Shown piece after piece: positions 1-6,588 of a stretch of DNA of 22,604 nt (within the stretch, counting starts at the first letter, position 1; each line of letters starts with the position of its first letter). The position numbers were made by a program, and so were the translations under genes. The DNA is from Litorivicinus sp. (GTDB taxonomy: Bacteria; Pseudomonadota; Gammaproteobacteria; Pseudomonadales; Litorivicinaceae), in the NCBI GenBank assembly GCA_018402605.1, contig JAGYIK010000008.1:1-22604 (forward strand), written 5' to 3'. The notes under the pieces were generated by a model. That model was not told where the DNA came from, searched no databases, and worked only from the letters and a program-made list of their open reading frames with translations.

Positions 1-151
1 CGGAGCCGGCAACGAGATACTTCAGGATCTTGAACTCCTGCGAGTCTCCGGCGCGCACGGGGACTTCCAGTTTTTCTGTGACATACAGAGCATGGGCTCG
101 AGGAGAAATCAGGACAATGAGCAGTAATCCTGCCAAGACATGACCGCGCAT
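1..151 (-). CDS. SH3-domain envelope protein (YgiM-like), 5' end only
   Basis: Reading the minus strand from ATG at 151 gives about 50 residues that run off the window edge. The start is a signal peptide: MRG, then a hydrophobic stretch (VLAGLLLIVLI) and a small-residue end near SPRAHA. After it comes LYVTEKLEVPVRAGDSQEF, which resembles the beginning of bacterial SH3 domains in the YgiM/TIGR04211 family (usual form: YV.D.L.VPLRSGPG). Such proteins are exported and usually carry an SH3 domain, a coiled coil and a C-terminal membrane segment; only the first part is visible here. The gene starts one base after the yciB stop codon, so the two are probably co-transcribed. The family call is an inference from a short fragment. 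Confidence 0.6.
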   Translation of the reverse strand, partial: MRGHVLAGLLLIVLISPRAHALYVTEKLEVPVRAGDSQEFKILKYLVAGS

Positions 152-152
152 A

Positions 153-710
153 TTAGGACTCCGGCTGATCAGTGGATTCGATTTCGGTGCCATGGCGACT
201 GATCCAGAAGCCCTGGGCAATCAGGAATACGAGGGTAATACTGAATGACCCAAACAATTTGAAGTTGACCCAAAACTCCTCAGAGAACTGGTAGGCAATG
301 ACGAGGTTGAGGATGGCCGAGAACGTGAAAAAAGCGACCCATGCATAAGACAACTCGATCCAACGCTGCTGTGGTAAGCCAATGACGTGCCCCAGCAGTC
401 GCTCCACCAGTGGTTTTTCGCCAATGAAATGACTGGCAAGAAACGCCGACGCAAACAGCATGTTGACGACGGTCGGTTTCCACATGATGAACCAACCGTC
501 ATTCAGCAATACGGTCAGGCCGCCAAATACAACGACGAGAACCATTGTGGCTAGAGCCATCTTTTCGACTGTTCGTGTTACGAGGTAGACCACAGCCACT
601 TGCACAATGGTGACAGGAATTAAGACGGTGGTTGCGATAATCAGGTCGCCGGTGAATTGATATACGGCGAAGAAAATGACGATGGGCAGAAAGTCGAGTA
701 ACAGTTTCAT
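153..710 (-). CDS. yciB: YciB/IspZ inner-membrane septation protein
   Basis: This 185-residue, very hydrophobic protein has five to six predicted membrane segments, roughly at residues 5-20, 22-44, 51-69, 76-94, 118-140 and 149-170. The opening MKLLLDFLPIVIFFAVYQ and the internal KPTVVNMLFA and EKPLVERLLG stretches are typical of YciB (intracellular septation protein A). Length matches the usual 180 or so residues. In enterobacteria YciB sits in the inner membrane and contributes to cell envelope and division integrity; its biochemical activity is not settled. The gene is divergent from the YciO-type gene with only about 60 bases between the two chosen starts, so both promoters must lie within 711-770. 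The SH3-domain gene follows it directly. Confidence 0.9.
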   Translation of the reverse strand: MKLLLDFLPIVIFFAVYQFTGDLIIATTVLIPVTIVQVAVVYLVTRTVEKMALATMVLVVVFGGLTVLLNDGWFIMWKPTVVNMLFASAFLASHFIGEKPLVERLLGHVIGLPQQRWIELSYAWVAFFTFSAILNLVIAYQFSEEFWVNFKLFGSFSITLVFLIAQGFWISRHGTEIESTDQPES

Positions 711-770
711 CAGGTGATCCCAAGAATTTCTGGCATCATACCGGTTTTATGGGGAAGGATTCGATCTCAG

Positions 771-1400
771 GTGGCGGAGTTTTTTGCAATTCATCCGGAT
801 AACCCGCAGGCCCGCTTAGTTGAGCGGGTCTCAGCTGTCATCCGAGCAGGTGGCGTTGTGGTGTTGCCAACGGATTCTGGCTATGCGTTAGCGTGCGCGC
901 TCGAGAACAAGCGCGGTGTTGACGTGATTCGTCAGATCCGGCGGCTCGATGACAAGCATAATTTCACGCTGTTGTGCCGCGACCTGTCTGAGATTTCCAC
1001 TTACGCGCGCGTTGAAAACACCACCTATCGATTGTTAAAAGCACATACACCTGGCGCCTATACCTTTATTTTGGAGGCGACACGCGAGGTGCCGCGCAGA
1101 CTGGTGCACCCAAAGCGAAAGCAAATTGGTATCCGAGTCCCGGATAATCGCATTGCGCAAGCGGTGTTGTCTGATCTTGGGGAGCCACTGATGACATCAA
1201 CGCTGATGCTTCCGGGCGAGTCGCTACCAATGACTGACCCCTATGAAGTTCAAGAGGTGCTGGGGCATCAGATTGAAGTGGTGATTGATGGCGGTTTTTG
1301 TGGATTTGAGGGCACGAGCGTCGTTGATCTCACGGCAGAAGTACCCGTCGTGACGCGCGTTGGCGCAGGCGATACATCGGCTTTTTCCGAAACGGCATAA
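771..1400 (+). CDS. YciO/Sua5/YrdC-family protein
   Basis: From a GTG start at 771 the product is 209 residues, close to the 206 of E. coli YciO. Its N-terminus, FFAIHPDNPQARLVERV, matches the family pattern. An upstream in-frame ATG at 714 would add 19 residues without family resemblance. GGGGAAGGA at 751-759 can act as ribosome binding site for the GTG. Visible motifs are GGVVVLPTDSGYALAC near the start and KRKQIGIRVPDN in the middle, corresponding to the nucleotide/threonine-binding fold of the YrdC superfamily. True Sua5/TsaC makes threonylcarbamoyl-AMP for tRNA t6A; YciO paralogues share the fold and their role is less clear. It heads the trpS-scpAB-rluB run. Confidence 0.85.
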   Translation: MAEFFAIHPDNPQARLVERVSAVIRAGGVVVLPTDSGYALACALENKRGVDVIRQIRRLDDKHNFTLLCRDLSEISTYARVENTTYRLLKAHTPGAYTFILEATREVPRRLVHPKRKQIGIRVPDNRIAQAVLSDLGEPLMTSTLMLPGESLPMTDPYEVQEVLGHQIEVVIDGGFCGFEGTSVVDLTAEVPVVTRVGAGDTSAFSETA

Positions 1401-1443
1401 CCTTGCTATCATCGCGTTTTACAGACAATTTGAGGAGTCTCAT

Positions 1444-2658
1444 TTGAGCGGGGTCGATCCCTCCCAACGCGTGCTTTCTGGCATGCGTCCAACCGGTCGG
1501 TTGCACTTGGGCCATTACCATGGCGTATTAAAAAACTGGGTGCGGCTGCAACACGAATACGAGTGTTTCTTTTTTGTTGCCGATTGGCATGCGTTAACGA
1601 CGCATTACCAAGACACGCGCGGTATCGAACAATCCACAACCGATATGGTGATTGATTGGTTGGCCGCTGGAATCAATCCAGGCTCTGCAACCTTATTTAT
1701 TCAGTCACAGGTCGTCGCGCACGCCGAGTTGCATCTCTTGCTGTCGATGATGACGCCGCTTGGCTGGTTGGAACGCGTTCCGAGCTATAAAGACCAGCAG
1801 GAAAAACTCAGTGATCGTGATCTCACGACCTATGGGTTTTTAGGGTATCCGCTGCTGCAAAGTGCAGATATTTTGCTGTATCGGGCCGGACTGGTTCCAG
1901 TTGGCGCCGATCAAGTTGCGCACATTGAAATCACGCGCGAAGTCGCTCGTCGCTTTAATCACATTTACGGTCGTGAGCCGGATTTTGAGGAATTGGCTGA
2001 ATCGGCCTGTGACAAAATGGGTAAGAAATCGGCCAAGCTCTATCGCGCTTTGCGTAAAGCGTATTTGGAAACTGGCGACCAAGATGGGTTGTTACGCGCA
2101 CAAGCACTGGTCAAAGAGCAACAAAATATCACTCTAGCCGACCGTGAGCGCTTGATTGGATACCTCGAGGGTACCGGCAAAGTGATTTTGCCTGAGCCCC
2201 AAGCACTCTTGACCGAAGCGGCAAAGATGCCTGGTCTCGATGGCCAGAAAATGTCGAAGTCCTATGGCAATACGATTGGCTTGCGTGAAGACCGAGATTC
2301 GGTAGTGACCAAGATTAAACGGATGCCGACGGATCCGGCGCGTGTGCGGCTGTCCGACCCCGGTACGCCTGAGAAATGCCCAGTGTGGCAGTTCCATGAA
2401 GTGTATTCCGATGTGGACACCAAGGCGTGGGCACGTGAGGGCTGTATGTCTGCTGGAATCGGGTGTTTGGAGTGCAAGCAGCCGGTCATTGATGCGGTAT
2501 TGATTGAGCAAGATCAGTTGATCGCGCGCGCTGCACCCTATGAGGAAAATCCAGATATGGTTCGCTCGATCCTGCTTGAGGGGGCCGAAAAGGCAGAGGA
2601 CGACGCGCGACAAACGCTGCAAGAAGTCCGTCTGGCCATGGGTTTAAGCTACCGGTGA
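1444..2658 (+). CDS. trpS: Tryptophanyl-tRNA synthetase
   Basis: A class I aminoacyl-tRNA synthetase of 404 residues that charges tRNA-Trp with tryptophan using ATP. The first signature is HLGH at residues 21-24 (in GMRPTGRLHLGHYHG) and the second is KMSKS at 269-273. Between them lies a basic insertion (around KMGKKSAKLYRALRKAYL) like that of the longer TrpS form in Pseudomonas-type bacteria. The start is TTG at 1444, preceded by GAGGAG at 1432-1437 with six bases between. The reading frame is open upstream to ATG 1360, but that would overlap the YciO-type gene and lacks similarity. The stop overlaps the GTG start of scpA as GTGA, indicating coupled translation. Confidence 0.95.
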   Translation: MSGVDPSQRVLSGMRPTGRLHLGHYHGVLKNWVRLQHEYECFFFVADWHALTTHYQDTRGIEQSTTDMVIDWLAAGINPGSATLFIQSQVVAHAELHLLLSMMTPLGWLERVPSYKDQQEKLSDRDLTTYGFLGYPLLQSADILLYRAGLVPVGADQVAHIEITREVARRFNHIYGREPDFEELAESACDKMGKKSAKLYRALRKAYLETGDQDGLLRAQALVKEQQNITLADRERLIGYLEGTGKVILPEPQALLTEAAKMPGLDGQKMSKSYGNTIGLREDRDSVVTKIKRMPTDPARVRLSDPGTPEKCPVWQFHEVYSDVDTKAWAREGCMSAGIGCLECKQPVIDAVLIEQDQLIARAAPYEENPDMVRSILLEGAEKAEDDARQTLQEVRLAMGLSYR

Positions 2659-3451
2659 TCACACACGTTCAGGGGGAATTGGCGCTTGCAGTGGTGGATG
2701 GCTCACCGCTGACGAAGTTGCCTGAAGATCTCTATATTCCCCCTGATGCCCTGGAGGTCATTTTAGATGCCTTTGAGGGGCCGCTTGATCTGCTGTTATA
2801 CCTGATACGTCGGCAGAATCTCGATATTGTTCGGATCGATGTGGCGGAAATTCCCCGCCAATACATGGGTTATATCGGGCTGCTCGAGGCGATGCGGTTT
2901 GAGTTGGCTGCTGAGTATTTGGTGATGGCCGCGATGCTGGCGGAAATCAAATCGCGCGCATTACTGCCAAAGACCGCCCATGCGGACGACGATGAGGACG
3001 CAGATCCGCGTGCCGAGTTGATTCGTCGACTACTTGAGTATGAGCGCATTAAAACGAGCGCGGAGGCACTGGATGCCATTCCACGGGTGGATCGAGACTT
3101 TGAGGTGGCTCGTGCGGCACCACCACCGATGGATGAGAATACGGTGCCACCGACTGTCGATTTGTCTGAACTCGTTCTCGCATTTGGCGAACTTTTGGCG
3201 CGTAGAGCGAAACTCTCTTCGGCACATCAGATCACTTTGGGAGCCTTGTCGACCCGGGCGAGAATGAGTGAGGTGTTGATGAAATTAAAACTCAAACTGA
3301 ACTCTCGCTGACGGAGTTATTTACTCTGGATGAGGGCCGCGCAGGGGTGGTGGTGTCCTTCCTGGCGATTTTGGAACTGGTGCGCGAGGGGTTGTGTGCG
3401 TTGATTCAAGCGGAACCTGGGAGTCAAATCTACGTGCGGGGTGTGGCATGA
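2655..3451 (+). CDS. scpA: Segregation and condensation protein A, with a -1 homopolymer frameshift
   Basis: ScpA is the kleisin subunit of the bacterial SMC condensin complex. The first 218 codons read FEGPLDLLLYLIRRQNLDI and EIPRQYMGYI, the SMC-binding N-terminal domain. The frame then stops at 3309-3311 as ...KLKLNSR. The missing C-terminal winged helix is present immediately afterwards in another frame: LTELFTLDEGRAGVVVSFL and then ALIQAEPGSQIYVRGVA, ending at TGA 3449-3451. Adding a single A to the AAAA run at 3287-3290 joins the halves seamlessly as MKLKTQTELSLTELF. The restored gene has about 265 residues, normal for ScpA, and its stop overlaps the scpB start as ATGA. A sequencing or assembly error is the simplest reading. 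Confidence 0.9.
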
Positions 3452-4017
3452 CAGAATTGGATCTAAAGCGGATTTTGGAAGGTGCCTTGTTTGCCGCGCG
3501 CGAACCAATGAACGTCCATCGGCTGAAAAAATTGTTTGGCGACCAACGGCCGCCGACAGAGGGCATGTTGCGCGAAGTGCTGGATCAGTTGGCTCTGGAC
3601 TATCAAGGCCGTGCGGTGAAGCTGGTTGAGGTCGCCGGTGGCTTTCGGTTTCAGGTCGACACGGCGCTGGCACCATTTTTGGCCAACTTGACCGAAGATA
3701 AGCCCGGTCGATACTCCCGGGCGACCCTGGAAACTTTGGCGATGATTGCCTACCGACAGCCTGTGACACGCGGCGAGATTGAGGCAGTGCGCGGGGTGTC
3801 GGTGAATACGCAAACAGTTCGGACGCTTGAAGAACGTGGTTGGATTACCGTTGTTGGCCATAAAGAAGTGCCAGGTCGGCCGGCCTTGTACGCCACGACA
3901 ACAGAATTTTTAAATGACTTTGGATTGAAAACGTTGGAAGACCTGCCCTCAGCTGAGGGCTTAATTGGCGCACCGACTCAAGACCTATTGGATCAAGTGA
4001 TGGAAAACCATGAGTGA
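3448..4017 (+). CDS. scpB: Segregation and condensation protein B
   Basis: ScpB (189 residues) is the dimeric winged-helix (KITE) partner of ScpA in the SMC condensin that organises and separates chromosomes. The start MTELDLKRILEGALFAA and the second winged-helix region with AYRQPVTRGEIEAVRG, VRTLEERGWI and GRPALYATT are classic ScpB. The ATG at 3448 was chosen because it forms an ATGA overlap with the repaired scpA stop; an upstream in-frame ATG at 3394 lies inside scpA coding sequence. No strong ribosome binding site is visible, in keeping with coupling to scpA. The 3' end overlaps rluB by eight bases. Confidence 0.95.
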   Translation: MTELDLKRILEGALFAAREPMNVHRLKKLFGDQRPPTEGMLREVLDQLALDYQGRAVKLVEVAGGFRFQVDTALAPFLANLTEDKPGRYSRATLETLAMIAYRQPVTRGEIEAVRGVSVNTQTVRTLEERGWITVVGHKEVPGRPALYATTTEFLNDFGLKTLEDLPSAEGLIGAPTQDLLDQVMENHE

Positions 4018-4987
4018 ACGCGTACAGAAGGCACTCGCTCGGGCTGGGCTCGGATCCCGCCGCGCGCTCGAGGAAGCGATTACTGCCGGTCGAGTCAGTG
4101 TCAATGGATCGATCGCGATACTGGGCCAAAAGGTGGGTCCGTCCGATCAGGTATCGATGGACGGACAGGTCATTGCAACTGAGAAGTTGTTTGAAGAGAG
4201 TCGATTGGTCTTGGTCTACCACAAACCTGAAGGCGAGGTCAGTACACGCAATGATCCAGAAGGGCGCCCGACAATTTTTGATCGGTTGCCTAAGTTGCCA
4301 AGCGGTCGATGGATCGCCGTTGGACGCCTCGATATTAATACGTCGGGATTGATCCTGCTAACCACCGATGGCGAGCTTGCCAATCGGCTCATGCATCCAT
4401 CGAGTGGCGTGGATCGGGAATACCTCGTGCGCGTGCACGGCGATGTCCAGGAGGCCCACCTTGAGCGTTTGAAAGAAGGTGTGATTCTGGATGATGGCTC
4501 GGCACGATTCACGGACATTGTGGTGCATCCAGAAGACGATCCAGAACGCTCTAATCGTTGGTTTTACGTTGCGTTGATGGAAGGACGGAATCGGGAAGTA
4601 CGACGCCTTTGGGAAAGCCAAGGGTTGCAGGTCAACCGTCTCAAGCGGGTGCGTTACGGGTGTATTTTTCTGCCATCATTTCTGAAGCAAGGGCACTTTG
4701 TTGAGCTCGGACAGAAGGAAGTGGATGATCTCGCGAAACTGGTTGATCTACCCTCGGTGCATGTGCCACGTATGTCGCCGCAAGAGCGGAAAGACGTTAA
4801 ACGCCGATTGTCGAAAAAGTCGCAGACCCATCAAACTGCAAAGTCGGCATCACGTAAGCCCGCACCCGGGAAGGCCGCATCTGAACGCGGAACAACACGA
4901 AAATCGCCAGAGCGTCGCCCAGGAGGCTCGGATTGGACTCCGCGGCCGGCCAGATCTTCAAAGCCGCCATCAGGTCGCGGGCGTTAA
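4010..4987 (+). CDS. rluB: 23S rRNA pseudouridine synthase B
   Basis: This 325-residue enzyme of the RsuA/RluB family converts a uridine near the peptidyl-transferase region of 23S rRNA (2605 in E. coli) to pseudouridine. An S4 RNA-binding domain covers about residues 1-60 (MSERVQKALARAGLGSRR). The catalytic motif GRLDINTSGLILLTTDGE has the presumed nucleophile Asp108, followed by the GRNREVRRLWE signature. From about residue 255 the protein becomes a disordered Lys/Arg/Ser/Pro tail, a usual RluB feature. It overlaps scpB by eight bases. The last 191 bases overlap the 3' end of the opposite-strand dehydrogenase as that frame now reads. Confidence 0.93.
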   Translation: MSERVQKALARAGLGSRRALEEAITAGRVSVNGSIAILGQKVGPSDQVSMDGQVIATEKLFEESRLVLVYHKPEGEVSTRNDPEGRPTIFDRLPKLPSGRWIAVGRLDINTSGLILLTTDGELANRLMHPSSGVDREYLVRVHGDVQEAHLERLKEGVILDDGSARFTDIVVHPEDDPERSNRWFYVALMEGRNREVRRLWESQGLQVNRLKRVRYGCIFLPSFLKQGHFVELGQKEVDDLAKLVDLPSVHVPRMSPQERKDVKRRLSKKSQTHQTAKSASRKPAPGKAASERGTTRKSPERRPGGSDWTPRPARSSKPPSGRGR

Positions 4988-5735
4988 TCCGCTCTCCGTT
5001 ATAGCGACCGGCTGCCTCGGTGAGCCCGAATATAAAGGCATCAAGAACGAGCTCTGGGCCCGGAAGTGTATTTGGATTCTCGCCCGGTTTTGCTTCAGCC
5101 CGCATCGCCGTGCGTGTACCGCCTGGGTTGACTGTAAAGACGCGGGTCTGTGACGTATTTTCCAGCTCTTGTGCCAGCATACCTGTGAACATCTCAAGGC
5201 CTGCCTTGGAGACTGCATAGGCACCCCAGTAGGGGTTGACCTCATAGCCGACACTGGATGTGGCCATTACGATGCGGCCGGCGGCACTTTGATCAAGGAG
5301 CGGCAAGAGGGCCTGCGTGAGGTAAAAGACGGCATTGAGGTTCACTTGCATCACATTCGCCCAGTGCTCGGGCCGATGACTTTGAATCGGCTCTCGCCCA
5401 CCCAAGACTGCACCCATGTGAACGAGGCCATCGAGACGTCCAAATTCGTTCTCAATGTGCTCGGCAAGCTCTGTGGCGACGTTGTGATCGAGAGTTTTGA
5501 AATCGCATGGCACGATCACAGGTGTGGGCCCATGATGCGCAATGATGGTGTCGTACAGTGATTCCAGTGCACTGAGATCTCGCCCCAGTGCAACAACGGT
5601 TGCCCCGCGGCTGGCCAGCGCCAGCGCCAGCGCTCGGCCAATGCCCTTGCTTGCACCGGTGACGGCGATCACCTTGTCATCAAAGCGGGGTGATGCTTGT
5701 ATGACGGAAACAATTTGATCGAGCGACAGGGTCAT
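4797..5735 (-). CDS. yciK: YciK-like short-chain dehydrogenase/reductase, probably with a spurious C-terminal extension
   Basis: An NAD(P)-dependent short-chain dehydrogenase. TGASKGIG at residues 26-33 is the cofactor-binding glycine motif, and Tyr173 and Lys177 (YAVSK) form the catalytic YxxxK with the SS of MATSSVGY. The pattern FTVNPGGTRTAMRAEAKPGE is characteristic of YciK. Family members are about 250 residues and finish near NGERINA. Here that point is residue 254 (about 4974), yet the frame continues for 58 more residues antisense to the rluB tail. Those residues resemble nothing recognised, so a lost stop or a small indel near 4975 is likely. The start forms an ATGA overlap with the ubiG stop, so the two form one transcript. 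The physiological substrate of YciK is unknown. Confidence 0.85.
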   Translation of the reverse strand: MTLSLDQIVSVIQASPRFDDKVIAVTGASKGIGRALALALASRGATVVALGRDLSALESLYDTIIAHHGPTPVIVPCDFKTLDHNVATELAEHIENEFGRLDGLVHMGAVLGGREPIQSHRPEHWANVMQVNLNAVFYLTQALLPLLDQSAAGRIVMATSSVGYEVNPYWGAYAVSKAGLEMFTGMLAQELENTSQTRVFTVNPGGTRTAMRAEAKPGENPNTLPGPELVLDAFIFGLTEAAGRYNGERINARDLMAALKIWPAAESNPSLLGDALAIFVLFRVQMRPSRVRAYVMPTLQFDGSATFSTIGV

Positions 5736-6485
5736 GCGGACTTCCTTGCAGCCAGTTGATAGTTGATATCAAGGTCAGTTTTCGAACGTTTAAATTGCCG
5801 ATACAGCGGATGGATCACGACCCCTTCAATAGCGTCACATCATCTCGTTTGGGACATAAAGCGGCTGCGATCTCGGACAGCTTTAAGAATCAGGCGTAAT
5901 CGCTGGTCATACCGGCGCAATTGAGCACATATTCAGCCCAACTGTACAGCAGATAAAGCCTTCGTGCTTCGTTGATGGTCGATACAGTCAAATGCCCGCC
6001 GGGGCTACCAGAGCAGCAAGGGGCGCGGGGTTGAGACCGGATCTGGAACGTGTTCGATCATCTCGTAAGCAGGTCGATGTCCGTTAGCGCAGCGCTGATT
6101 GCGGTCTGTAGCAACTTCCAGCGTGCGCCTCTTGGCATTAATTAAATGTGAAGTCCCGAATCACGGCGTGTAGTTTCGCTGTCTTGAGCATCTCCGGTGA
6201 AGCGTCAATGGCTGTGACCTGCGCTCCTCGTCGCGCCAAACCCTCGGATGCAAGGCCGCCGCCGCATCCCACGTCCAAAACCTGTGCACCCTCCAGCGGA
6301 AAAAACGATTCGGTGAAATCGATGCGCAGTGGATTGATCTGATGCAGTGCCCGCATCGGCCCTTCTGGGTCCCAGTAGTTCCGCGCAATCTGGTTGAATT
6401 TCAACACTTCTTTCTGGTCTATGGCTGCATGCATGAGCGAGATTCTCGATTGGGTCGTGAATAGAAAAGAGGACTGCGAAGCCAT
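5732..6485 (-). pseudogene. ubiG: ubiG, ubiquinone O-methyltransferase, frame broken in its 3' half
   Basis: UbiG is the SAM-dependent methyltransferase for both O-methylations in ubiquinone synthesis. The 5' half is intact to a stop at 6138-6140: FNQIARNYWDPEG, LHQINPLRIDF and the SAM motif VLDVGCGGGLASEGLARRGA. The remaining 400 bases hold the rest of the protein scattered over all three frames: EMIEHVPDPVST, then APGGHLTVSTIN, then AEYVLN, then FLKLSEIAAAL, then VIHPLYRQFKRSKTDLDINY and QLAARKSA with TGA at 5732-5734. At least five frame changes are needed. The total span (754 bases) is right for an intact gene, so little has been lost overall. Translation may start at ATG 6434 (MHAAIDQKEVLKF), which fits the family better than ATG 6485. 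The mupP/gph gene found between ubiG and yciK in Pseudomonas is absent. Confidence 0.85.
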
Positions 6486-6588
6486 GATGATACAGCGCTT
6501 CCAACAGAAGGCACAGAAGCCGTCCGTTTAAGGTTGTTCCATGGTAACATTCATCGTTTACGAAAACGTTAGGGATAGCCCACCATCC
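6486..6588. promoter_or_regulatory. Divergent ubiG/gyrA intergenic region
   Basis: This is the only non-coding space between the divergent ubiG and gyrA genes, so promoters for both long runs should be here. Some upstream sequence may extend into ubiG if its true start is ATG 6434. No convincing -35/-10 pair could be picked by eye. AGGGA at 6571-6575 is the best Shine-Dalgarno candidate for gyrA but lies 13 bases from the chosen ATG, which is long. Confidence 0.4.

Noticed and set aside
714..770. ATG 714 as start of the YciO-type gene
   Set aside because: The extra 19 residues have no family counterpart and would use up the divergent promoter region with yciB; GTG 771 with GGGGAAGGA upstream fits the family N-terminus.
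3279..3311. Programmed ribosomal frameshift in scpA
   Set aside because: There is no classic slippery heptamer with a downstream pseudoknot, ScpA is not known to use frameshifting, and a missing A in a homopolymer explains it.
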